From assembly GCF_009856605.1 (NCBI RefSeq), contig NZ_CP047242.1, forward strand, positions 3,416,001-3,480,000: a stretch of 64,000 bases of DNA. The letters run 5' to 3'. Source of the stretch: Trichormus variabilis 0441. Its GTDB lineage: Bacteria; Cyanobacteriota; Cyanobacteriia; Cyanobacteriales; Nostocaceae. The notes under the pieces were generated by a model, which ran no database searches, was not told where the DNA came from, and saw only the letters and a program-made list of their open reading frames with translations. How positions within the stretch are numbered: position 1 is the first letter of the stretch; every line of letters begins with the position of its first letter. Below, piece after piece: positions 1 to 6,967 of this stretch. The position numbers were made by a program, and so were the translations under genes.

Positions 1-550
1 CTATACAGCCTGATGGTAGTCCGACTTCGACAATTGCGTGTTGTAATGCTTCCACGATCGCCGCATTAGAATGACTAGCTTCTGTGCTACCCTTGAGGAT
101 AATACTATTGCCAGTTTTAATACACAAACCTGCGGCGATCGCTCCTAAATCGGGAAAAGCTTCATAAATAAATCCAATTACTCCCAAAGGCATTAACTGA
201 GAATAACTCTGAGAATCTTCTGGCTGATAGTCGGCGTTTCTCACCCGACGCAATGGGTCTGATATTTCTCCCAACCTTTGCAGAATTTCTACTGTAATCT
301 CTAACCTGGTGGGAGTTAATTTCAACCAGTCTAAAATTAGTTCTGGCACTGCCATTTCTCGACTAGCTTCTAGATCCAAGGTATTGGCTTCTAAAATGTC
401 GTCAAATGCGTTTTCTAGCGCCTGTGCCATTGCCAAAACAGCGCGACTACGATCTATTCCCTTAGTAGTACCTAACTTCAGGGACGCTTGAAAAGCGCGT
501 TTGGCGCTTTTCATAGGTTCGGGACAATCATCTAAAGCTGCAACGGTCAT
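1..550 (-). CDS. proA: Glutamate-5-semialdehyde dehydrogenase, N-terminal 183 residues (cut by window edge)
   Basis: This gene runs off the left edge. It starts at ATG 550 (MTVAALDDCPEP) and reads open to base 2. ProA reduces gamma-glutamyl phosphate to glutamate-5-semialdehyde with NADPH in cytosolic proline synthesis. The visible part matches the family N-terminal half: PLGVIGFIYEAFPD followed by CIKTGNSIILKGSTEASHSN, the Rossmann and substrate-binding stretch (classical form PxGVxGVIYExRPN). The catalytic cysteine lies beyond the window. The upstream membrane-protein gene ends only 4 bases before this start on the same strand, so the two may share a transcript. The family is clear, but I cannot tell whether this is the only proA copy or a second paralogue. 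Confidence 0.88.
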   Translation of the reverse strand, partial: MTVAALDDCPEPMKSAKRAFQASLKLGTTKGIDRSRAVLAMAQALENAFDDILEANTLDLEASREMAVPELILDWLKLTPTRLEITVEILQRLGEISDPLRRVRNADYQPEDSQSYSQLMPLGVIGFIYEAFPDLGAIAAGLCIKTGNSIILKGSTEASHSNAAIVEALQHAIVEVGLPSGCI

Positions 551-554
551 TGAG

Positions 555-989
555 TTATCGTCTGTAAGTAAGCCAGACCATGAGTGCTGGCAAAATAGCC
601 AACAATACTGCCACCATTGCCCAAGCGATGATACTAGAACCATTGGCCAGTCGCAGTGCTAATGGTAGCCATATAATCACTAGCACGAAAATAATGCCCA
701 AGGCTATAGGTAAATAGCTTTCTCGCAATTTTGGGTGGACAACTTGCCAACTATTCCCTGTCCAACGCCAAGCACGTTTGTAGGGATAGGTGGTGGAAAG
801 CTGTTCTAATACATGGCCATTATCTTCTACAACAAAGATTTGCTGACAGCGATCGCAACCAAATGCCTCTGTCAGTGTAATCGGTACTAACCGCCCTCGG
901 CGACGGCAAGGACACGGGTATTCGGTATTGAAATCGATTTTTTCGGGTTTTTTAGATTGCACAAGCGTTTTCAGCAATTTAAAATTCAA
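555..989 (-). CDS. Small zinc-ribbon-like two-TM membrane protein, unknown function
   Basis: The product has 144 residues. The N-terminal half holds a C-x-C and C-x2-C arrangement (Cys26, Cys28, Cys45, Cys48) that looks like a zinc ribbon. Two hydrophobic segments follow at about 91-111 and 119-140, with a short basic tail (TYRR). The orientation is therefore probably a cytosolic zinc ribbon anchored by a C-terminal membrane hairpin. The gene ends 4 bases before proA on the same strand. I do not recognise a named family; it resembles conserved cyanobacterial hypotheticals. No function is assigned. Confidence 0.7.
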   Translation of the reverse strand: MNFKLLKTLVQSKKPEKIDFNTEYPCPCRRRGRLVPITLTEAFGCDRCQQIFVVEDNGHVLEQLSTTYPYKRAWRWTGNSWQVVHPKLRESYLPIALGIIFVLVIIWLPLALRLANGSSIIAWAMVAVLLAILPALMVWLTYRR

Positions 990-1647
990 AATTTAAAATT
1001 AAGAACCCCATACATGACAAGTGATCAGGATTGTATGAGTGTGGGTATTAAAACCACGTTAACTTCTTGTTTAAAATTTCTGCATTTTCCTATCTAAAAT
1101 TAGGATTTACGCACCCAGATTGTCTGTTGAGACTGGGTGTGAGGGGTTAAGGGTGTAGGGGTGTAATTGATTAGACATTGATAGTGCAGGCATAAAGGGT
1201 ACATTTTAAGCTTACGTGGCGAACTCCCTGAAAACAATCCATTGAACTTATGCTTAACTGATGGGTTCTGCTTTTCCTGGGGAACGCTGCACGAATAGCG
1301 ATCGCTATCCTTTGTTTGAAGATAGACGGGATCACTCATTCATTTCATTCTTTGGCATCATCTCTCAAATAAAGGATGATCCTGTGAGTAAAAAGCTCCG
1401 ACTGTCTTTTCTGAGCTATGGACGCAGAACCACAAGAGGCGATGGCCAGAAAAATATCTTCAGTTTCCCTAACTCTCCCTCGAAGTTTTCGGGCTAATTA
1501 TGCACCTGATAATAAGACTATCCACCTAGCTGGTAACTAGTGTAGTATAACCCCTATAAAAGAATGGTTGACTTACACACTAATGATTGTAGGCACTACC
1601 AAGCTACGGCTTTTGAGTCTTAAAAATACTTTTGCGTTTTTTCAAAA
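990..1647. other. Intergenic region without a supported gene
   Basis: This 658-base stretch holds one MITE-like fragment (1102-1172) and a HIP1 octamer near 1299. Short open frames exist on both strands (1100-1339 minus, 1261-1497 plus). They overlap each other, lack a visible ribosome binding site and have no recognisable protein features, so I do not call them. Confidence 0.6.
1102..1172 (+). repeat. MITE-like element, left-end fragment
   Basis: The fragment begins AGGATTTACGCACCC and continues with TGTCTGTTGAGACTGGGTG, then a G-rich GTGTAGGGGTG tract. It matches the left half of the complete copy at 1814-1946 but has no right terminal repeat, so it is a truncated or eroded copy. Confidence 0.7.
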
Positions 1648-1718
1648 GCGGGTAACGCGATTCGAACGCGCGACATTCACCTTGGCAAGGTGACGCTCTA
1701 CCACTGAGCTATACCCGC
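1648..1718 (-). tRNA. trnG: tRNA-Gly (anticodon GCC)
   Basis: The minus strand folds into a 71-nt cloverleaf. The 7-bp acceptor stem pairs GCGGGTA with TACCCGC. The D arm is GCTC/GAGC, and the anticodon stem TCACC/GGTGA encloses loop TTGCCAA with anticodon GCC. The T arm GCGCG/CGCGT carries loop TTCGAAT. CCA is not encoded, as the base after the acceptor stem is not CCA. Confidence 0.96.
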
Positions 1719-1813
1719 AAACTTCACTATATTTAAATATGCCAGATTAATTTTTATTTGTCAACTGTTTAAACTTATAAATTTTGCTAGCTGAGGGCTG
1801 GAGACAAATTAAT

Positions 1814-1946
1814 AGGACTTACGCACCGAGGTTGTCTGTTGAGACTGGGTGTAGGGGTGTAAGGGTATAAGGGTGTAGGGGTTTTAAATTGACAGCCCTA
1901 CACTCTTGTCCAAACCCTTGATTTTTTGTTTTCATGCGTAAGTCCT
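1814..1946. repeat. MITE-like element, complete copy (133 bp, 12-bp terminal inverted repeats)
   Basis: Perfect 12-bp terminal inverted repeats, AGGACTTACGCA at the left and TGCGTAAGTCCT at the right, bound a non-coding 133-bp element. Inside are TGTCTGTTGAGACTGGGTG, G-rich GTGTAGGG repeats and a C-rich counterpart, so most of the element could fold on itself. Related copies or fragments lie at 1102-1172, 13188-13317 and 28295-28356. No transposase is encoded, so it would depend on an element elsewhere. Confidence 0.8.
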
Positions 1947-1953
1947 GACTTTT

Positions 1954-2526
1954 TTACACTTCTTCAGACTCTGCGGTCAATTTACCGATGCTGGCATTGG
2001 GAAACGCGGCTGGTAAGGATTGGGTTTGGGTGTAAGAATCTGTAACGTTAGAACGCAATTGGCGCATAAGGCTAGCCATTTCTAGCGCATTCATGGCATA
2101 GTCCCAACCATGATTAGCTTTAATACCTGCTCTTTCTAAAGCTTGCTGCATGGTATCTACTGTCAAAATCCCAAAAATTACAGGTACCCCTGTCTGGAAA
2201 CTAGCAGCCGCAATCCCTTTAGATACTTCTGCGGAGACATAATCAAAATGGGGAGTTTGTCCGCGAATCACAGCACCAAGACAGATTATTGCATCATAAC
2301 GATGGGTGAGAGCTAGTTGACGAGCAACAAGAGGTACTTCAAAACTTCCAGGAACCCAAACATAGTCCACTTGATTCCCGTGGGGATCGGGATCTACACC
2401 GTGGCGTTTTAAGCAATCTTGACATCCTGCTAGTAATTTTGTGGTTACAAGGTCATTGAACCGACCAATCACTATCGCTAAACGCAAAGGTTCTGTTTGA
2501 GTAAAAGTTCCCTCGAAAACTGCCAT
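1954..2526 (-). CDS. ribH: 6,7-dimethyl-8-ribityllumazine synthase
   Basis: RibH condenses 5-amino-6-ribitylamino-uracil with 3,4-dihydroxy-2-butanone 4-phosphate in riboflavin synthesis. It works in the cytosol as a large homo-oligomer. The sequence shows family signatures in order: [12 protein letters not shown] near the N-terminus, VPGSFEVPL, the [14 protein letters not shown] loop with the phosphate and substrate residues, [10 protein letters not shown], and [11 protein letters not shown]. The 190 residues exceed the usual 155-160 because of a C-terminal tail after about residue 160 (from NVTDSYTQ), which seems lineage-specific. The gene lies downstream of psbZ on the same strand, separated by 195 bases. 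The start is ATG 2526. Confidence 0.95.
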   Translation of the reverse strand: MAVFEGTFTQTEPLRLAIVIGRFNDLVTTKLLAGCQDCLKRHGVDPDPHGNQVDYVWVPGSFEVPLVARQLALTHRYDAIICLGAVIRGQTPHFDYVSAEVSKGIAAASFQTGVPVIFGILTVDTMQQALERAGIKANHGWDYAMNALEMASLMRQLRSNVTDSYTQTQSLPAAFPNASIGKLTAESEEV

Positions 2527-2721
2527 GACTCTACCTGGAATCTAATATACTTCTTGTCAATATACATTTCTTCTCTAAATATTGAAGAGCAGGAGAACAC
2601 AATTTAGGTAGGGGAAACAAGAAAAAATGGGTAATTTTTCTTGGATCTTGTACCTGTGTTGGTGGCTCTCCTGCCCCTGTAGTGTCGATATTATTTATTT
2701 TGGCTAAGACAAAGTACTTGT

Positions 2722-2910
2722 CTAGACCACAAAAAAGTTTAACAACCCGACTAAAAGCACCAAGGCAATCCAAACACCAGAACCAAGCCAAAGGAGCTTT
2801 TTAGATTCAACCCAGCTTTGTGGTGTGGCATAAGCAACAGGCACGCCCACAACTAGAACAAAAGACACCAACACAAGTGATATCAACGCAAATTGGAATA
2901 TTATGGTCAT
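2722..2910 (-). CDS. psbZ: Photosystem II reaction center protein Z (Ycf9)
   Basis: PsbZ is a 62-residue two-helix thylakoid protein at the PSII core periphery that helps couple antenna and core. The sequence starting [12 protein letters not shown] and the turn [15 protein letters not shown] between two hydrophobic helices (about 3-25 and 38-60) are diagnostic. I start at ATG 2910, giving the canonical 62 residues; an upstream in-frame start would add five residues (MGEVK) not typical of PsbZ. ribH follows on the same strand. The promoter should lie in 2911-3068. Confidence 0.95.
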   Translation of the reverse strand: MTIIFQFALISLVLVSFVLVVGVPVAYATPQSWVESKKLLWLGSGVWIALVLLVGLLNFFVV

Positions 2911-3069
2911 TTTGACTTCTCCCAAGACAGCGAAATACTAAAGAAAGTACTAAAAATAGAATATCGTAACTGGCGACACCGACAGTTTTTCCTTAATTGT
3001 AAGCTACCAGAAATTGGGTCACTATGGACTAGTGACCATAGTCAATACTTTCGGGGTGTAATGCCCTAG

Positions 3070-3353
3070 ATGGTTGAAAGGACGAAGGTTAACGGCAACA
3101 GACAAGGCAAAATACTAAGCTAAGAGGAATTACAGCGATTTTTCACCGAGGGATTCTTTACCTCATGCGATCGCAAGAAGGAGGGCGGTTAAGCGATCGC
3201 GCACTGTTTGGCATCTGCCTGTTTACTGGTTGTCGCGTATCAGAAGCGTTGGCTCTCAACATGACTGATATCAAATCAGGAACCATCACTTTCCGAAAAT
3301 GTACCACGAAAGGCAAGTACAAAACACGGATTGTAGATATTCCACTCGTTTAG
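3070..3353 (+). pseudogene. Decayed tyrosine recombinase/integrase
   Basis: An ATG at 3070 opens a short frame (MVERTKVNGNRQGKILS) that stops at 3121-3123. Translation continuing in that frame gives EELQRFFTEGF, and the reading then shifts to another frame with DRALFGICLFTGCRVSEALAL up to a stop at 3353. TGCRVSEAL is the box I arginine region of the lambda-integrase fold. The C-terminal H-x-x-R and catalytic tyrosine are missing. The copy is therefore broken by a stop and a frameshift and is truncated at the 3' end. It sits directly upstream of the AT-rich gene at 3441. Confidence 0.75.
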
Positions 3354-3440
3354 GCGAACAGCCCTCACGCAGATGTCTAGCACGGGAATATCTTTGAGGA
3401 CTATTCAGGAAATTTAATTAGTAGATAAAAAAGAAAAATA

Positions 3441-6119
3441 ATGCTAGGTAAAATTGATTGGTTTGGTGGCTTTAATAATAAAACAAATAAATTTAATCAT
3501 TTTGGTTATATTACTCCATTGGAGGGAGTAAGTACAAAAGATATTCGTATCGAGCGAGACGATGTTCCATTAGATATACAAAAAATTATAGAGGGTAATA
3601 AAGGAAGGGGAGTTTATGTTCAGTTTGATATTGATTCAAAACGTAATCTAGCAATTAACCTAAAAGTGCCAACTTTTATTGGTGCTATTAAGAGGTCTGA
3701 ACTTTCGGGACATTGGCAGATTACCTATAATGATAATTGTAAACTTCATTTCAGAAGTAGGACTCACTATCAAAGCGAAAGCATTGTTGCTTTCAGCATT
3801 AAAGAAATCAAGGATAGAGAGGCTATGGAAATGGCTGAAATATTGGGAAAAGACCAAGAAATAAAATATAAACAAGTCCCATTCTTATTAAAAATAATTA
3901 ATGATATAAGAGAAATTGACACTGATGAAAGAATAGTTGAAAAATATGCTAATAGTAATATATTTGTATTATTTAAAATATTTATTATTGAATATTTGTT
4001 AGCTTTACCATTGGAGATGGCTGAAATTTTTATTGTTAACAAACTAAAATATTTAAATGATGAGCAACAAGATTTTGTTATTAAGGAAATTGCAACAAAA
4101 CTACCAAACCTTCTAATTGGCTCTTCAACCCTACGTTCGTACTTAAAATTGGATTCTTATAGTAAAAATAGTTATATTTTATTCATAAATGAACATATTA
4201 ATCTAGTAGAAGGGAATTTCAAAATAGAATTGATATATGAACTAGTTAAAAAAGTAGAACAAGCAAACGAAAGAGAACGTAATATCTATTGGCAGCAAGT
4301 GGAATATCTACGAGATAATTTAGATTATAAAAACTTTCTCTGGCATATTGCTCCAACAGCAAGGAAAATTCCAATAATTGCTGAATATACATTATCTATA
4401 GCAGAAGATGCTGCTGAAAAGGTAGTTCTTGAACATCTTGAGCAATTTAATAAGCAAGAGCAAGATAAATTGATTAATGAACTTATTAAAAAATCACCCA
4501 ATGTTATCTTAGTTTCTTCTAAGCTGCGCTCTTATTTAAAACTTACAGAAGACGATTTCAATAGCTATGGTATTTTTATTAACAATTATCTTAATAGCGT
4601 AAATGATGACTTATTTAACGAATTAATAAATGAATTAATTGAAAAAGTAGAACAAGCAAACGAAAGAGAACGTAATATCTATTGGCAACAAATTGAATAT
4701 CTACAACATAATTTAGATTATAAAAACTTTCTCTGGCATATTGCGCCAACAGCAAAGAAAGAAGCAATTATTCAACAGCGTTGTAAAACATTTTTTGACA
4801 TTATCTCTCGGTTTCAATATAGCAATTATCCTTACGAAAGATATATTTCTCATGATTGGCGCGAACTATATCATTTAAACCAGTCAGATAAATTGTTAAT
4901 ACAGAAATGGGATGCTAGTGTAAATTTCAATGAAATTACAGCAGCGAAAATGATTTCAGCACGCGGTGCTGAAAAATTAGTAATTCAATTTTATCAAGCT
5001 TTAGATCATCAGGTAGAAGATATTTCAATTCATCAAGTTACTCAACAAAGTATAGAGTGGAAATTGGGTGATATTAGATTAGATTTCAAATATTTACTTG
5101 ATGTTAAAAATAGTAGAATAAGTGTTAATTCTAATTCTTATTCAGAATTTTGTGTTCCGAAATTCAAAGAATCCCGTGGTAATAATGTTAAAATCGTTGG
5201 TGTTTTATCCCCATATCTTCAAAAAAAATATATGTATGGGAAAGTAAAAGCCAAATTTCGTGTTGAAAATCCTAAAGTATTAGGTGCTTTTGATAAAGCC
5301 AAGCTGAGTGAATTAGAAACCATATTTAGTGACCGATTTATAAGTATAAATATGCCGAGAGGGTCTGATACCAATAAATACTTGCCCCCTTGGCTGTTTG
5401 ATTATGATGAGCGTTTTTATAAGCAACAGTGTGAAATTTTAACAGAATTACAAAATTTATGTGATCAAGATATACCAAGTTGGGAAGATATATCACTAGT
5501 TACTCAAGAGTTTATACCTTTATTTATAGCTGCAAAACGTCGATTACCACAGACTTGGGTTAATAATTTACCCCAATGGCAAGTCAATTTCATAAATTAC
5601 TTGATTAATCTTCCTACAGAACGAATTACTTTGCCATATTTATTCATGTCTATCTTGAGACATTTTTTATTAATGCTTGCTTACCAAGGAAGTGATTATA
5701 GTCCCCAACAATATTTAGAGCTTATATACACAGACACGACACGAAATAATCCACTCACACTATACGACCCTTTAAACATTATCAGAGATTTTTTTGATAC
5801 ATTACAAATTCTTTGGAATAATCGTCAAGCATCACGACTAGATGAATTCAAAATATTTAAATTTTCTGGTCAAGGATTACTGCAAGGTCAACGTGCAGCA
5901 TCAGATAAGCTAACAACAATTTTGGCATATTGTGGTGGATGGGTAGATGAAAAGGGAAAATGTGGATATAGACCATTAGTAATTGGTAGAGAGCCAAATT
6001 GTCCTACTTGCGGTCGTCTCGTCTGTCATAAATGTAATTATTGTAGTAACGGTTGTTCTGCTTATACTGCAAGAAAAAGTAATCAAAATATTAATAACTG
6101 GGGTATTGATATAGGGTAG
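3441..6119 (+). CDS. Large multidomain protein: cold-shock-like N-terminus, internal repeats, possible PD-(D/E)XK core, Cys-rich C-terminus
   Basis: This 892-residue protein belongs to no named family I recognise. Residues 1-80 resemble a cold-shock OB fold (GKIDWFGGF, then FGYITPLEG). Two similar units of 131 residues lie around 200-450. They share VEQANERERNIYWQQ and YKNFLWHIAPTA, and the DNA there is nearly identical (4251 versus 4644), so the duplication is recent. Residues 505-620 hold RGAEKLV (Glu511), KLGDI (Asp544) and LLDVKN (Asp554, Lys556), a spacing that fits a PD-(D/E)XK nuclease core. This is my inference. Residues 831-873 are cysteine-rich (for example CPTCGRLVCHKC), probably zinc binding. 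The gene is strongly AT-rich and I see no HIP1 octamer in it, unlike the flanks, which suggests horizontal acquisition. An integrase remnant lies just upstream and a toxin-antitoxin pair downstream. A defence or nucleic-acid-processing role is possible but unproven. Confidence 0.85.
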   Translation: MLGKIDWFGGFNNKTNKFNHFGYITPLEGVSTKDIRIERDDVPLDIQKIIEGNKGRGVYVQFDIDSKRNLAINLKVPTFIGAIKRSELSGHWQITYNDNCKLHFRSRTHYQSESIVAFSIKEIKDREAMEMAEILGKDQEIKYKQVPFLLKIINDIREIDTDERIVEKYANSNIFVLFKIFIIEYLLALPLEMAEIFIVNKLKYLNDEQQDFVIKEIATKLPNLLIGSSTLRSYLKLDSYSKNSYILFINEHINLVEGNFKIELIYELVKKVEQANERERNIYWQQVEYLRDNLDYKNFLWHIAPTARKIPIIAEYTLSIAEDAAEKVVLEHLEQFNKQEQDKLINELIKKSPNVILVSSKLRSYLKLTEDDFNSYGIFINNYLNSVNDDLFNELINELIEKVEQANERERNIYWQQIEYLQHNLDYKNFLWHIAPTAKKEAIIQQRCKTFFDIISRFQYSNYPYERYISHDWRELYHLNQSDKLLIQKWDASVNFNEITAAKMISARGAEKLVIQFYQALDHQVEDISIHQVTQQSIEWKLGDIRLDFKYLLDVKNSRISVNSNSYSEFCVPKFKESRGNNVKIVGVLSPYLQKKYMYGKVKAKFRVENPKVLGAFDKAKLSELETIFSDRFISINMPRGSDTNKYLPPWLFDYDERFYKQQCEILTELQNLCDQDIPSWEDISLVTQEFIPLFIAAKRRLPQTWVNNLPQWQVNFINYLINLPTERITLPYLFMSILRHFLLMLAYQGSDYSPQQYLELIYTDTTRNNPLTLYDPLNIIRDFFDTLQILWNNRQASRLDEFKIFKFSGQGLLQGQRAASDKLTTILAYCGGWVDEKGKCGYRPLVIGREPNCPTCGRLVCHKCNYCSNGCSAYTARKSNQNINNWGIDIG

Positions 6120-6169
6120 CCATCGAGATACATTGAAATTTATGTTTGGCTAAATATGTTTGGCCTTTA

Positions 6170-6368
6170 TTATTCATCTGTGAATAAAGATTCTAAATCT
6201 CGATAACCACTAGTAACACCAACTATTAGGGAAATTAGCTAATAATTTACACTTGGCGCAAATGTTATCAAAAAGCTTAGAGGCGGCTTTTGGGTTACTC
6301 CGAGCAATATATTCACGAATTTCATCTAAATCTTCAATTGCTGCCTCTGAAAGTGAATAATTATTCAT
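6170..6368 (-). pseudogene. parE: ParE/RelE-type toxin with internal deletion
   Basis: The start ATG at 6368 overlaps the antitoxin stop (ATGA), as expected for parDE. The frame reads MNNYSLSEAAIEDLDEIREY, then KAASKLFDNI and LLANFPNSWCY, and stops at 6210-6212 after 52 residues. Another frame immediately downstream encodes VTSGYRDLESLFTDE, ending at 6170. From memory this resembles the usual C-terminus of cyanobacterial ParE toxins. About 35-40 central residues are missing and the frame is broken, so the toxin is most likely inactive. Confidence 0.72.
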
Positions 6369-6622
6369 TCAGAAGACTCCTCGGCAATTAAACGAATTTT
6401 TTCTTGTAACCTAGCAAACACAACTTCGCCATCAGTTACTTGTCCTGCTGCAATTTGTTCAGTTCCTACAGCAATTTTTTGGCGTAATTCTTCAAGTCTC
6501 TGCTCTCTTTCTTGTAGCAGTTTAAAGGCTTCATTGATGACATCATCAGCACTGGCGAATCTACCACTTTCTAACTGTGCCTGAATAAATTGCTCTAGTT
6601 CTGGTTTAATTTGGATATACAT
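6365..6622 (-). CDS. parD: ParD-type antitoxin
   Basis: The 85-residue protein begins MYIQIKPELEQFIQAQLESG and continues SADDVINEAFKLLQ, the ribbon-helix-helix pattern of ParD/CopG antitoxins. A charged helical toxin-binding tail (EREQRLEELRQKI) follows. ParD proteins bind and neutralise the cognate ParE toxin and repress their own promoter. Its stop overlaps the start of the parE remnant. With the toxin deleted, this antitoxin is probably an orphan, though it may still bind its operator. Confidence 0.85.
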   Translation of the reverse strand: MYIQIKPELEQFIQAQLESGRFASADDVINEAFKLLQEREQRLEELRQKIAVGTEQIAAGQVTDGEVVFARLQEKIRLIAEESSE

Positions 6623-6967
6623 ATCGACTAAGAATTTTGGTGTTTAAGTTTTTGGACAATTTATAAAATTAAACCTTTTTGATTCGGATTTGATACTATT
6701 TTAGTACCAAAACAATACTGATAAAGCCACAAGCACACACAGCATGGTTAATAGCCTGGAGCTTTGCTTTTATATAAAAAATTAGGTGTATGAAAGTACG
6801 GTGACTGCCATTACGATCGCTAGTCTTGAACTAACAGCAGTTTTTAGTGCTGAAACTAATGAAGTACCATGAACTAAAGCATCTGCTCATAGTGCTGTGT
6901 GAGAGTATGTCAGATATTCTTCCAGAAAACCAAATAGCATAGAATGTAGAGCCGCCAAAAGTTAAAC
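6623..6967. other. Intergenic, divergent promoter region
   Basis: The 345 bases between parD (leftward) and the DHH-CBS-nucleotidyltransferase gene (rightward) must hold both promoters. I see no convincing repeat, RNA or gene in it. Confidence 0.5.

Noticed and set aside
1100..1497. Two overlapping short frames on opposite strands (79 and 78 codons)
   Set aside because: They overlap each other, begin or end in a repeat, lack ribosome sites and show no family features.
2531..2791. 86-codon minus frame overlapping psbZ
   Set aside because: It overlaps psbZ in another frame; codon content is low-complexity and unlike proteins.
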